DNA of 64,000 bases, taken from Daphnia pulex (Eukaryota > Arthropoda > Branchiopoda > Diplostraca > Daphniidae). Position numbers and translations under genes: made by a program. Under the pieces are notes generated by a model, which was not told the DNA's origin, did not search any database, and saw only the letters and a program-made list of their open reading frames with translations. Of this stretch, positions 10,208 through 21,260 are shown piece after piece. The first letter of the stretch is position 1, and every line of letters begins with the position of its first letter. The DNA lies in the NCBI RefSeq assembly GCF_021134715.1, contig NC_060024.1:5766001-5830000 (forward strand), written 5' to 3'.

Positions 10208-11746
10208 TTAGGCTAGTCCGGGCCAAACGAATTGGCGTTTTACTCTCGCTAGCGTCTTTGCTATCCCTAAATGCCCTGCTAAAATATGATCATGATTCAA
10301 TTCTAAAATTTCATTAATTTTCTCTTTAGGCACAACTATTTTCCCTTCATTTGTTATTAAAATACCTTCATTATTGAAACGGAATTCATTACATTCTTTC
10401 TTATTGTTTTCTTCTAGTCTCTGTATTATTTCTTTACAATAATTATCATTTCTCTGTGCTAATATTATATCATTTTGAACCTTTTCTTCTTTTACTAATA
10501 TTATCGATCCTATTGATGGTAATGGAGTCCTACTTAATGCATCGGCATTTTGATTTTCCTGGCCAGGACGATGTAGGACTATCATATCGTATGATTGCAT
10601 TTCATACGACCAACGAGCTAATCTGCCATGCGGATCTTTCTTCTTCATTAATGTCTCCAATGGTTTGTGGTCTGTGTATACTTTAAAACTTCTTCCGTAT
10701 AAGTATGGTCTAAACTGCTCTAATGCATAAACAATCGCTAAACATTCTTTTTCTGATACATTCCAATTTCGTTCTCTTTCGTTTAAATGTCTTGACGCAT
10801 AAGCTATAACTACTTCCTGTTCTCCGTGGGCCTGTGTTGTATCTGATTCTGAGGGGGGTATGTTCTGTATCTGTGCTAACACAGCTCCAATCCCGTATCC
10901 TGAGGCATCTGTGTATACTAAAAATTCCCTGGTGAAATCTGGATACCTTAAGAGTGGATTGTTGGTTAGCGAATTCTTGATACGTCGAAAGGCGTCCCTT
11001 TCGTTTTCTTCCCAAATCCAAGTCGATGATTTCTTTGTCAGTTCTGTTAAATAATGCGCTATCTCTGCGTAACTTCGAACGAATTTTCGATAATAATTAA
11101 CTAATCCTAAAAACGAGAGTAGTTGCTTTACGTTTTGTGGTTCGGGGTAGTTTAGAATTGAAGTAATCTTCTTATTGTCTGGATGAAAACCATTTACTGT
11201 AATCACGTGACCTAAATATTTAATTTTTGTTTTGAAAAAATCGCACTTACTTAATTTTAATTTTAATCCTTCATTTGCCAGAAGCTTAAAAATAATTTTC
11301 AAATGTTTTATGTGGTCATCAAGCGTTTTACTGAAAACGATGATGTCGTCAAGGTAAACAAGTGTAAATTCGTACAGCACGTCCTTTAATACATTGTTCA
11401 TCTCCCTTTGGAATGTGCCTGGTGCATTGCACAAACCAAATGGCATACAGTTAAATTCATACAAGCCATACTCACAAATAAAAGCTGTTTTATATTTATG
11501 TTTTTCTTCGATCTCGATTTGCCAGTATCCACTGAGCAAATCCAGAGTCGAGAAATACCTGGCACCGTGTAGACTATCAATAATTAGCTGAATGTTTGGT
11601 ATGGGGTACCTGTCTTTTATGGTTACACTGTTTAACTCACGATAATCCACGCAAAATCTCATCTGTCCTTCTTCTTTTTTAGCTACTAAAAGAATAGGTG
11701 ATGCAAAAGGGCTTGTACTGGGCCTAATTATATTATGTTTTAACAT
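10208..11746 (-). pseudogene. Reverse transcriptase-RNase H and start of integrase, element C
   Basis: RT motifs are intact: FCVDYRELN, LDLLSGYWQI, MPFGLCNAPGTFQ and the catalytic YLDDIIVFS, then FLGLVNYYRKFV. RNase H follows with VYTDASGYGIGAVL, EKECLAIVYAL and YTDHKPLE, then the integrase zinc finger start (HDHILAGHLG). A TAA stop ends the frame inside the HHCC finger, 27 codons before the next downstream start. The upstream joint to the protease is a frameshift beside a T8 run near 11757-11764. The stop and shift make this copy non-autonomous as read. Confidence 0.92.
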
Positions 11747-12521
11747 GTCTTCTATTTGTTTTTTTTACAACAAGTCGTAGCCTTTCAGGCGTTCTTCTCA
11801 TAGGCATAACGTTCGGAAGCTTGGTTGTACGTATAAGGTGCTTGACTGATTTTGCTTTTCCTAGCTCATTTAAATTCTCAGTAAAAAGCGAAAAATTTGA
11901 AATTAAAAGGTTCTTTAAATTTTCCCTGTGTGTTGTTGGTATGCCTTCTAAATTAAATTGGGGTGGATCAACTATGCTAATTGAGTTAATCTGTAATGGC
12001 GGTATTATAAGTTTCTTTAACTCATTGTTTTGTTTATAGCTAATCGATCGTTCGCTAGGGTTTATTATTATTTCGTTAGTTGCCAAGAAATCGTAACCTA
12101 AAATACATCCTTCTTCTAACTCTGACATTACATAAAATGGATGTTTAAACGAGTGTCTACGAGCTAGTCTAATATTTAGCTCGTAGCATCCTCGTGGTTT
12201 GACTAACTCTCCTGATACTGTTCTAAAAAGCTGTGTGCTATCGTTGGCGGTATTTATTTCTTTAACTTCTCCATAGGGTACATTTATAAGTAGTCGATGT
12301 GCAAGGAAACTAGCTGAAGCACCTGTATCTACTAAAGCTTGTGTCTTTAGACCAGAAAAACTCACTGGTATACGCATTAACTGCGTAACGCTACATATTA
12401 CGGGTATATTTATATTTACAACACTGTTACTCGATAAACCTACTGCTGTTCTGTTGACGGGGGCGGGGGCACGCTGCGACATTCTCGCGCGTAGTGGCCT
12501 CGCTTTCCACAAGCATAACAC
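11733..12521 (-). CDS. Aspartic protease region of element C Pol
   Basis: The active-site motif ALVDTGASASF is followed by a flap-like region and CILGYDFLATNEI, typical of retropepsins (the ILG triad). The frame runs on toward RT (RRTPERLRLV) and ends in a frameshift at the T-run near 11760. Upstream it overlaps the zinc-knuckle frame in a different phase, as expected for Gag-Pol frameshifting, though mutation is equally possible. Confidence 0.85.
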   Translation of the reverse strand: MLCLWKARPLRARMSQRAPAPVNRTAVGLSSNSVVNINIPVICSVTQLMRIPVSFSGLKTQALVDTGASASFLAHRLLINVPYGEVKEINTANDSTQLFRTVSGELVKPRGCYELNIRLARRHSFKHPFYVMSELEEGCILGYDFLATNEIIINPSERSISYKQNNELKKLIIPPLQINSISIVDPPQFNLEGIPTTHRENLKNLLISNFSLFTENLNELGKAKSVKHLIRTTKLPNVMPMRRTPERLRLVVKKTNRRHVKT

Positions 12522-14622
12522 TCTATATGTCTCTTATTTCTAAATCCTTGGGCTGGGTTATACCAAGCGTTATGCTGTGGCCTAGCTCCAGGGGGACCTG
12601 AGGTAACGAAGTTATTCTGGCGCGGTACCTGATGGGCACGAAACGTTTGGTTTCGAAAATGTTGGGGATATTCACTGAAATTCTGAAATCTACGACGAGG
12701 ATTAAGCATAGGATTAAATTTTGGGGACGCTGAAATTGTCCTTGTGACCTGTTTGAATAATTTTGTGGTGGTGGAGTTGGCTCTCTTCTCGGACGGTTAT
12801 CTAGTGTATCATTATATCTGTTACCACTAGAACTACGTGATCTATGGTGTTGATTATTCGTACCTCTAGATCGAGGAATATTTCTATCCACGCTGTGTTG
12901 GCGGCTTGGGGGGTGCTGAAAACGGATCCGATTTTCCGAATTGGACCGTCTACGATCGCCGGAAGGTGATCTGTGTCTGTTAAAGGCGTCGGCAACTGCT
13001 ATTGAGGGAAAATCAATCTCGTTGTTTTCCTGTGGAGCATTTTTTCCGATAGTTAGACCGGCTAACTGTTTCTCTAAATGAACAATCTTTGTTTTCTGCC
13101 GCAAGATCTCTATATCTTGCTCGTTATCGTGTGCAGAGATACCTGCTATAGTGGCCTTTAAACTCTTATCTTCATTCTGTTCCATTCTATTAACTAAAGT
13201 TTCTGCGGCGTAGGCGATTTCGCATACGTCTTCGTAAGCACTATCAACATCCATGCGGCTCCAAACTACTTTCAATATTTTAGGCAAGAGACCCTTTAAA
13301 AGAATTTTTTGTTTAGCTTCGCCTCTCATTTGACTCAGAGATATTGCTAATGCCCTAGCTTCGTTCGTCGCTTTGTCACCTAATGTAATTTCTTTTCCGT
13401 GAATGATGTCATATAACTGATTAATTCTACTAACGAAAGTTTGTGTGCTTTGATCAGGGGTCTGCCGAAGCTCGTTTAATTGTTTTCTTAAATTTTCTAA
13501 CTCTGTTTCTGTAAGAAATCTATTTATTAAAGCTTTTTCCCATGCATCGTAATCTTCCTCATCTTGTGCTCTTTCCATATAATCACTATGCCAATCCGCA
13601 GCATCTCCTCTTAGTCTATCTGAAAAATATTTAATTTTATCTTTCTTCTCCCACCCTGCGCTTTGTGCGACTCTTTCCGCATCTTTTAACCAATTATTAA
13701 CTAGCTGCTCTCCTCTTTTGCCTTTAAAAATCGGGATAGATTTACGTTCGTCCTGTGAATATAATTCACGTAAATGGCTCTTAGTTATTGGTGCATCTTC
13801 GTTTCCATTGCCTAATGTCATGGTTATAATATTAGTTGTTTGGGTGGGCTTTGAATGGGTTTGCGTATCTGCTACTAGAGTTGAGTTCAAATGTTTTTGA
13901 ATGTATAAATCTTTAGCTTTAAGTTCTTGTTCGAGGTCAGAGATTTTATTGGACAAGTCTCGTTTGGTTGTTTTCAAAAGTTTTATGCTTGCTTCTTTGG
14001 AGTTGGCTTCAATTTGCAATGTGTCTAGCTTCTGAGATAGTTCCTGGTTTTTATTTGTAAGTGCTGTTACGTCGTCTTCTGTTAATTTACTTGCGTTCTT
14101 CAAAGCTTCGTGTGCGTTGTCTAATAGATTGTAGCTATGGTTTAGTTGTTTTATTTTATCTTCAGTATCTTCCTTAAGTTGTGATAGAGAATCCCTTAAA
14201 TCATTTATGCAGTCGTTCTGTCCTATGATTTCGCTCTTAGCTTTTTCTAGATCGGTTTTAGCTGTCTCATATTCTGTCAAAAATGTTTTACTCTCATCGC
14301 TTGCCTGACTTTCTTTGGGTCTATTATTAAAATCTGCTATTAAAGTTGCTTGTTTAAAATTTGTTCGGGTTAATGTCTCTACTTCTGCTGTTAAACGAGT
14401 GTTTTCTAGATAAGAATCGGCTACTTTCTTTGAAAATTCCCTTCTTACTTTATCTACCTCTTTTTCAGTCTTTTTCGTTTCGTTCGCTACGTCTTGTTCA
14501 AGATTCTTTGCATACTCATCTAATGCTAATTGTTTGAAAAGAAGTTCCCTCTTAAATATTTTAAATGCTTTATTCCGAAAATCTACTTCTCGACTATGAG
14601 CTTCTCTAACATTTTGTAACAA
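12440..14622 (-). pseudogene. Gag of element C: coiled coil, capsid-like domain, zinc knuckle
   Basis: The frame 14622-12523 holds about 230 residues of heptad-rich coiled coil, then a retrotransposon Gag domain (IPIFKGKRGEQLVNNWLKDAE, AADWHSDYMERA, LTETELENLRKQL), then an Arg/Ser-rich linker. The zinc knuckle CYACGKRGHYAREC is in another frame (12709-12440), so an indel lies near 12700. The extreme N terminus is a separate frame at 14679-15026. Confidence 0.85.
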
Positions 14623-14678
14623 AGGGTTAAATTTATTGGGGTCTGCTTTTAATTCTACGAAATATGTCCCTAATTTTT

Positions 14679-15026
14679 CTAAACTTTTTCTTTAGCCTCA
14701 CCGGTAAGATAAACTGAACTTCCAAACTCCTTCTTATGCAATTCAAATGTATACTGTTTCAAAAAATGATAAACTTGACATGTGACTTCCTTTCTTTTTG
14801 CAATATAACTACTTCGTGTCAAGCGTTTATCTGAGGTTTCATCTATATTACTTTTACAAAGACTTATTAAATTTGACCAATGGGTAACAAAATTGTTTCT
14901 AACTTTTAGTACACTATCAGCTAAGGAATTTACGTACGCGTCTTCTTCAAGGTCTATCTCATCAATTAAAGACTCATTAATAGCAGTAAACGAAGTGTCG
15001 CTAATTGTTGTTTGAGGATTCGTCAT
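14679..15026 (-). pseudogene. N-terminal piece of element C Gag
   Basis: This 115-residue frame starts with an ATG shortly after the primer-binding site and ends at VYLTGEAKEKV. The continuation (EKLGTYFVELKADPN) is found in the frame of 14622-12523, so a one-base shift near 14680 separates them. It is acidic then basic and mostly helical; it is assigned to Gag from position only. Confidence 0.6.
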
Positions 15027-15190
15027 TCACTTACAGTTTTGAGAAAATTGATGTTTCCTTCCTCGATGTAGATGATCTCGTTGTGGGTTGTCTGGTCGTC
15101 TGGTCGTTCTGTCGTCTGGTCCTAGGTGGTGTGGCAGCTGGGGGCGATGTTCCTTCTCGTTGACTCACGGCAGGTCTTGAAGTCCAAACT

Positions 15191-15203
15191 GGCACGTTCA
15201 CCA
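15191..15203 (-). other. Primer-binding-like site of element C
   Basis: Three bases inside the 5' LTR the minus strand reads TGGTGAACGTGCC. A start with TGG is expected for pairing with the CCA end of a tRNA. The specific tRNA was not identified. Confidence 0.5.
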
Positions 15204-15206
15204 ATT

Positions 15207-15488
15207 TGTGATGATGTGTCACAGGAGTCAAACACGAGAGGTGCGGTTAAAGGTGTATTGAGAACCAACCAAGACAACTGTAACACGATTACAAGCACAA
15301 GCGAGTGACCGTACACAACGAGAGCTCAAATGGATCGAATGTCCGTTTTATATACGGGATGACGGGCGATGGCTTGTCTGATGGTAGCCATGCCTGTTAA
15401 AGTAATTAAGAAGATGCGTATGGTAAACGCATCAACAAGTGTGAGAACTTGTCAATGGCTTTGCCATATGCTGTGAATTAACATTACA
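15207..15488 (-). repeat. 5' LTR of element C
   Basis: 282 bp, same ends as 1968-2248 and differing at about 4-5 positions. The right flank TGAC (15489-15492) is the second half of the target duplication. Confidence 0.93.
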
Positions 15489-15727
15489 TGACTGTCAATC
15501 AAAACTAATTCGTGAATCTTCGGGGTGGTTTTTTTTCAATTCCATGTTCCCGGTTGGGAGGAAAAGCATTTCTCCTACTCATGTGGGTAGTTCTAATGGT
15601 TCAAATTTGTTGACGTTCAGATGGGGTCGTTGCAAAATCCTCTTGGTAAATTTTTTTTTCTTTTCTATGATGATATGGTGTTTTGGATATTAGAAGGTAG
15701 TTTTTTTATATATATTTTTGTATATAG

Positions 15728-16134
15728 TGTAAGGCGCTTTTTAGGGGCTTGAAAAGGCGCGCTTACTTTGAAGACTAACTCGCGGGTTATTAGGCCGAAC
15801 TAGTTTATTGGTTACACTGCACAAAATACAAGAGGAGTATAAACGAGATCGAGCTTCAACTGGAGTTACAAGCAGTCGAAGAGTGAGATGACTAGTCTGA
15901 CTCTTGGAGGGTGCGACGGGAGTTTATATATGTATTCCCGCGCGGCCATTTTGGAATGGTGTAATTCCAAAATGGCGGGACAAAACGATCATGATTCATG
16001 AGGGGTTATTCAAGCGGGTGGGACAAACGATTATGGCTATTAATAGGAGAAGAGCCTGAAGGGGGCGTGGTTACAGACGATGCATACAGTAAACGATATA
16101 CACTCTTTTGGTCAGCACTCGGCTGCGCACTACA
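15728..16134 (-). repeat. 3' LTR of element B (TGTAAGG family)
   Basis: 407 bp from TGTAAGGCGC to GCGCACTACA, homologous to 25480-25897. The minus strand has TATATAAACT (15930-15921) and TCAGAC about 30 bases further (15900-15895), a plausible TATA-initiator pair. The polypurine tract at 16135-16152 lies on its right side, so it is a 3' LTR in minus orientation. Confidence 0.85.
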
Positions 16135-16403
16135 TACCTCCTTTCTTTGAAAAGACACGTCCTCGTGTCTATACAAAATCAATAGAGGTTATTCCAAAGG
16201 CACGGGAATGCAGGTATGGATTAAGCGTATACATTTTTATTTAGAAGAATTGAGATTGGTTTGATAACTAATACCAAATACAAAATACAAAGTACAAAGA
16301 ACAATTTAGCGTCGGCCCGGCAGTATCTAAGGTTTTTTTTTAATTGACTACCGCTTTCTATGGTTTGACTACAAAAGTTGATTATTATAAGTATAATATT
16401 TCA

Positions 16404-17003
16404 TTAAAAACGCCGGAGGATGCGCTGACGGTCTTGCTGGTATACTTCCATTAGCCGCGCTTGCGTCTCTAAGAATTTTTCAGTTAGCTCCATCAATTCG
16501 CGTTGGACCTGCTGATGCTCTTTCAGAAAATCGGCTAGGTGGCGTGTTGTAGGCGGCCCGTACAATGAATCGTACGATGGAGGCAAATGTCGTCCGTAAT
16601 GGTCAGGTGGAGGGGGACTTCCGGGGGCCATTGGAATGATTCTGGGTGGCTGAAAGTAATTTTCTTGCTCTTCCAAGGAAACGGGCAACGGGCTTCTTGG
16701 TGTGTCCGGAATATTAATTTGATGGCGACGAGCATTCCTTTGCTCTTCCATCTCTTCCTCCATTCGTCTGAAACTCATTTCAGTGAGGCGCTGCACGGTC
16801 TCTGAAACAGGCCGTGCTGGCGAGAGCTCACGTTGCCAAGTTAATGATGGGATTGTCACAATTTCACTAACTTTTTCACTTGTCATGACTTCTTCATTTC
16901 TTATTGAATTGTTCACTTCACCACTTGTTGCGTTGCTTAACAATTGAAATCCGCGTCCCCGACCGTACATTTTTGGTTTTTGTAAAGAGGAGGGTTGACG
17001 CAA
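16404..17003 (-). CDS. Small PPxY coiled-coil accessory protein of element B (199 aa)
   Basis: Uninterrupted frame with an ATG. A GRGRGFQLL-type N terminus (MYGRGRG) recalls the MAGRGR start of the small protein at 2493-3101. The middle is helical and charged (RMEEEMEEQRNARR), followed by a Pro-rich part with PPSYDSLYG and a C-terminal helix ending RILRRF. The PPSY matches the PPxY consensus bound by WW domains. It lies between the ankyrin gene and the polypurine tract. Function unknown. Confidence 0.65.
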   Translation of the reverse strand: MRQPSSLQKPKMYGRGRGFQLLSNATSGEVNNSIRNEEVMTSEKVSEIVTIPSLTWQRELSPARPVSETVQRLTEMSFRRMEEEMEEQRNARRHQINIPDTPRSPLPVSLEEQENYFQPPRIIPMAPGSPPPPDHYGRHLPPSYDSLYGPPTTRHLADFLKEHQQVQRELMELTEKFLETQARLMEVYQQDRQRILRRF

Positions 17004-17082
17004 GACTGAACTGTATTACTTTTTTCGTTCACTCACTTTTATTTTCTTTATTCTTACTCTTTTGACCATTTGATATTTGATC

Positions 17083-18573
17083 TTAAAGAAACATTAGGTC
17101 AGTTTCTAGGTCACTTTGTCCTTCATCTTGAAATAATTGCTGAGTCTCCAATTCTGGTACATTCCACGGGATCTCCTGCTGGAAATCATATACCTCTGTA
17201 TATATGGGGCAATTGTATACAGATGGCAGTTTAGCTAGAAGGGTCACGGGGGAGTATTGTTCGTTGTTCAGTACCGTTATTCTTGCGCCTTTGTGGATGA
17301 GAAAACTGGCCAGTTCTTTATTTCCAAAAAGGGAACAGTAGTGCAAGGCCGTGTTTCCACTTTCGTCTGTGGCGTCTAGTAGAATACACGTTCTTATGTT
17401 GATAGGTTCGCAATTTACGATGATTACATCTGTCGAGTTGATGTCATCATTTAATAAAATAGGTTCGACTGGCGTGTTTGTGTCGTCGAACAGTTCCTTT
17501 GCTGCTTCCGTGTAGTTAAAACTTGCCGTTATGACTAACGGCGTTTGTCCTCTCACATCTAGGGCGTTTCTGTCCACGTACTTTTCCTTTAGAATTTTAA
17601 TTGCCGTTAGATTGTTGACAGAGCATGCAATGTGAAGAGGTGTTTCGTCGTACATATTTCTTGCGTTGAAGTCTGTTGTGCGAGATGAAATTATTTCTAA
17701 AAGTGATAAGTTTTCGTGGCGGCATGCCATGTGAATTAGCGTATTTTGTTGTTTGTCTCTTGTTGATGCATCGAAGTGAACACTATGCCACAGCATGTCC
17801 AATGCTCTTTCATTATTGTACTTAATAGCAATTGTCAAGGGTATGTCCCCGTAAACGTCGTTGATGGATCCTTGGGTTTTGTCTAGAAGTTTGTGCAGAA
17901 TGCAAGGGCTAGCATTTATGCACGCGTCATGCAATAGCGTTTTTCCTTCTCTGTCTTGTTCATTGTAGTATTCCGGTTATATCAATAGGACATGTAACAT
18001 TTTTATTTTACTTTGTTTGACTGCTGATATCAGTGCATTATCTCCTTCATTGTTTAATAACTTTGGATTGTAATATCGAATTTTTCTTACTGCTCTTCCA
18101 ATTTCTATGTTGTTTAGTTGCACTGCAATATGCATGGGGGTGTTTCCTTCTTTTGTACGTGCGTTCACGTCTGCACCATTTTTTAATAATTCAAGCACTA
18201 GTTTTAGCGCATTTGCTTCGATTGCATAATGGAGTGCTGAATAGCCTTTTTCGTCTTGTATGTTCATTGAAGCCTTTTGCGTAAGTATTAAACTTGCGAA
18301 GCTATAGGCTCCCAGTTGGCTTGCAATTATCAGAGGTGTCTCGTTTCGATGGTTGAAAATATTGACGTTTTTCTCGGTTTTGACTCGTTCAATGAGGCGG
18401 TTAACAGATTTCCCTCTGGTTCCAAATCAGCTTGCTGTGCTTGCAATTCGACTATATGTCATATTTATTTTATTGATTCTCACCGGAGCTTGTTTGCTAG
18501 ATATTGCTTCCTCTACTACTTTGTCCATTTCTTCTGTTGAATTCTTTACTTTATTTTGGATGAGGACTTCCAT
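17083..18573 (-). pseudogene. Ankyrin-repeat protein of element B, two in-frame stops
   Basis: A single frame from the ATG at 18573 to 17083 (about 496 codons) shows at least six ankyrin repeats: NETPLIIASQLGA, GYSALHYAIEANALK, GNTPMHIAVQLNN, ETPLHIACSVNNL, GQTPLVITASFNY, GNTALHYCSLFGN. It is interrupted only by TGA (18429-18427) and TAA (17979-17977). No indel is needed, so decay was by substitution. Sequence identity to the ankyrin proteins of A and C is low, so the slot is conserved better than the gene. Confidence 0.82.
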
Positions 18574-18804
18574 ATCTTTGCCAAGTGACGTGCATGATGG
18601 GGACTGATAATTTTCCGTTATTGTTCCGTATCCTTATATAGAGAGGTTTGTTGCCTGGTTGTTAGCCCTTTTTTGTTTTTTGTTTTTTTGAGTGGTCTGC
18701 GGGGGGTTAAAGGTTAAGTCTTTGGGTTATGGGGGGAACGGCCGGTGCGCTGGGGGTCGGTAATAAAAATTGGGTTTGCGTGTCCGTTAGGTTATCTTCT
18801 TTTT

Positions 18805-20690
18805 TTAAAAACAAGACTTTCGTCGTTGTTGGTCTCCGCGCGTTTCTGCTCCAGGCTTTCTGCACGTATCAGTTTTCTGTTCTCCTGCAATTGTTCTGCG
18901 TAGTGTTCGAAACGTTGTTTTGATTTTAGGGTTCGTACTCTTATAAAAACAATTTCTGTTAGCATGCAGATGATAAAGATAAAAATGAATGATAAAGAAA
19001 CTAATAGAAAAGACTGCTATCAGTCCTTTTCGGATACGGTGCCATAATTCAAATTTTCCGAATTTAGATTCTGCCCCTTGGCTCATCGTTACGGATGGAC
19101 TGGCATCGGTAACTTGAAGTCGAGTGATCAAATCGTTAATTGAATAAATATTTTCGTATTCTTGTTTCTGGTAAAATTCGTGATGATTTAACTGATAATT
19201 TGCTTCATTGTCGTTTAATTCGTTGAACTTCGCTGTTAGTCGGAGAGTTGATTGATGAATATTTGGTTGCACATATGCCCAGTCATTTTATTCTTTCTTC
19301 CACATAAATGTTTTTCCATTAAAGTTGACAATTCCATCTTCCCAAAAACATTCGGAGAATGGATGTAATGAGAATCCGTCTCTTCCGATTGTTTGATTGG
19401 TGTAAAATGGTTCATATCCATAGGCTGTTTGTTTTTCTCCGATGGTGATATTTATTGCACTGCACTTTTGCACGAGAAAAGATTCGCCCATAGGTTTTAA
19501 ATGATGGCATATCGGTAGATTATTAGCTTTTGCTGCTATTAAACCACTTGATTCTGATATAAGAGATGTTGCCTGACGTGCTATTTGTAGGTTACTACAG
19601 AAGATCCGTTTTAATTCGTTTTCAATAATATTCTCGTTGGTCACTGATTGGTCTTCTACATATTGGTGGTGTTGGAGCAGAAGAGATTCTTTTGTGTCTA
19701 CATTTTCTATTATATTCATTTCTGGCATTCCGAATATTCATTTCTGGTTATTTTCTCCGGAGCAAATGTTCATAGACACACTTGATTTATCGTTCATTTG
19801 TAGGCATCTTGTGTTTCCAGTGATTTTCAATGAGTCTGGGTCCCATTTTAGCGAGTACAAATTACTACATTCATCCATATGATGAAAGAATGGTGACATT
19901 GCGATAAATATCTTTTTATCTGAGTTATTTTTGGGTACTAAATTTAGCTTGTTATCTTCTATTTTAAATTCTCCTCCGGTCAAGTCGATGCAATTTGATG
20001 GGGTTCTAATTTGGGGGTTCAAGCAATATTTTGTTTCTACGTTATAAATGTAGGTCTAATTTTTGTTTTGTATTTGGAGATATGCACCATCAATGTTTTT
20101 TAGTTTGTGGAAAGTAAAGTCACAGATGTTTTGCGTCTCAGCTGTGTAAATATAGTCTAATTGTCCTGGAGCATCTACTAGTTTGTATGTGTTGTCGTCT
20201 ATTTTTGAGATCGTGACTGTGCTTTTTCTTTTTCTTTTAATCTTACATTCTTTTTCTAGATCTCTTTTTGGTTGTATCCATAAAATGAGTCTTGATGGTA
20301 CACAAAAGTTTCTCTTGGTTTTTCTTTCAAAATTCCAAATGGAGAGGTAGTGGGGCAAGTTGCTCAATCTTTTTTTAATGATATCTTTTGTACCATACAA
20401 TTTGTGGTTATGAAAGATACTTTTTGCATCCAAACGCCTTCTCCGTTTGGGGTTGACGTGAATGAAAATTGATTTTCGTCTCAAACCATTTAATTTTCTT
20501 CGCATCGTTTCGTTTGTTTCATTCGCCAACAGTCGTTTTCGGAGAAATTTTGAATTTTGGTTTCTTGCAGTCGCTTACTGTGATATTTAAAGACGAAGAT
20601 GGGATGATGTTGACGATGATGATGTTCAGGATGATGATTGAAATGAATTTTGCTATCTGTAATGATTTCTTGATTAGTTTGGTCCTAAAC
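18805..20690 (-). pseudogene. Env glycoprotein of element B, three in-frame stops and a frameshift
   Basis: 20529-18805 is one frame with stops at 20056, 19738 and 19288. It matches element C Env: a lectin-like segment (FHHMDECSNLYSLKW, then RCLQM), the conserved DGFSLHPFSECFW and VNFNGKTFMW motifs, and a transmembrane helix (LIAVFSISFFIIHFYLY). Upstream at about 20690-20540, in another frame, is a hydrophobic leader followed by LNITVSDCKKP, the counterpart of LNIQICDCSKP in C. It lacks the long Thr-rich stalk of C. Confidence 0.8.
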
Positions 20691-20764
20691 GATCTGGCAT
20701 GCAGATTGTTTTTCTTAAAGAGTATCTGGGCTCCACTGACAGGGTAGGCTCTTTAGTGGGAATT

Positions 20765-21260
20765 TCACGTGTTTTTCTTTTTGTTTTGTTTTCGTCTTGT
20801 TTCACTTCTTTTGGGTTTTCTGCTATCGATTTGTTTTATTTCTTCCGCTGTTTCTTCTGGTGACTTTCTTTTGTGAAATTGCTTCATCCTATCCGCATGT
20901 ACTATCATCATCTTTTTCCCTGTGTCTGCGTATATTTTATATTTAACATTCCTTTTTCTTTCTTTCGCAGTATAGGGACCTTCCCATCTCATGTTGAATT
21001 TTCCTGGCAACAGGATTTTGTCTCCTATTTTAAATTCTACTCTCTTCGTATTTCTGTCGTAGTAGGCTTTTTGTTTTTCTTTAGCTTCCTCCAGCTTTTC
21101 TTTAGTGATATCTAGTGCATCGTACCACATTTGTGAGAAGATCATATTTACATCAGTCATGTTCCGGTTTCTGACTGGTTTAATCATATCTTGGGGTTCG
21201 GTTGCTTCTCTGCCATACATGAGATAGAAGGGTGTGTATCCTGTGATAGAGATAGGGATA
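20765..21260 (-). pseudogene. Integrase C-terminal part of element B, truncated
   Basis: SITGYTPFYLMYGREA is the typical segment after the catalytic Glu of gypsy integrases, followed by KEKQKAYYDRNTK, FKIGDKILL and the GPF-like FNMRWEGPYTAK, then a Lys/Arg-rich tail. The N-terminal residues of the open frame derive from the tandem repeat at its right, which interrupts the gene at about 21259. Confidence 0.85.

Larger units (their letters stand above)
1968..15488 (-). mobile_element. Element C: 13.5-kb Ty3/gypsy retroelement with Env and three accessory genes
   Basis: It is bounded by direct LTRs (1968-2248 and 15207-15488) differing at about 4-5 positions and flanked by the 4-bp target duplication TGAC. 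On the minus strand the order is LTR, primer-binding-like site, Gag, protease, RT-RNase H, integrase, Env, ankyrin protein, two small proteins, polypurine tract, LTR. Pol order (integrase after RNase H) is that of Ty3/gypsy. The 2.8 kb of accessory coding sequence between Env and the 3' LTR is unusual for this group. Several frameshifts and one nonsense codon make this copy defective even though the LTRs are almost identical. Confidence 0.9.
1..15727 (-). mobile_element. Element A: 3' part of an Env-class gypsy element, interrupted by element C
   Basis: Element A supplies 1-1967 and 15493-15727; element C fills the gap. It keeps a polypurine tract, a small accessory ORF and an ankyrin ORF, all on the minus strand. 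Its first ~540 bases are nearly identical to the 3' part of element B (16135-16660), while its ankyrin gene is nearly identical to that of element C, so it is a mosaic. Its upstream side ends abruptly at 15727 against the LTR of element B, and no Gag, Pol or Env assignable to A is visible in the window. Confidence 0.65.
15728..21259 (-). mobile_element. Element B: second Env-ankyrin gypsy element, 5' part lost
   Basis: From right to left on the minus strand it contains the integrase C terminus, Env, ankyrin protein, small PPxY protein, polypurine tract and LTR. Protein sequences differ strongly from those of element C although the gene order is the same. It is decayed mainly by in-frame stops. 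At about 21259 the integrase is cut by the 193-bp tandem repeat. Confidence 0.75.
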
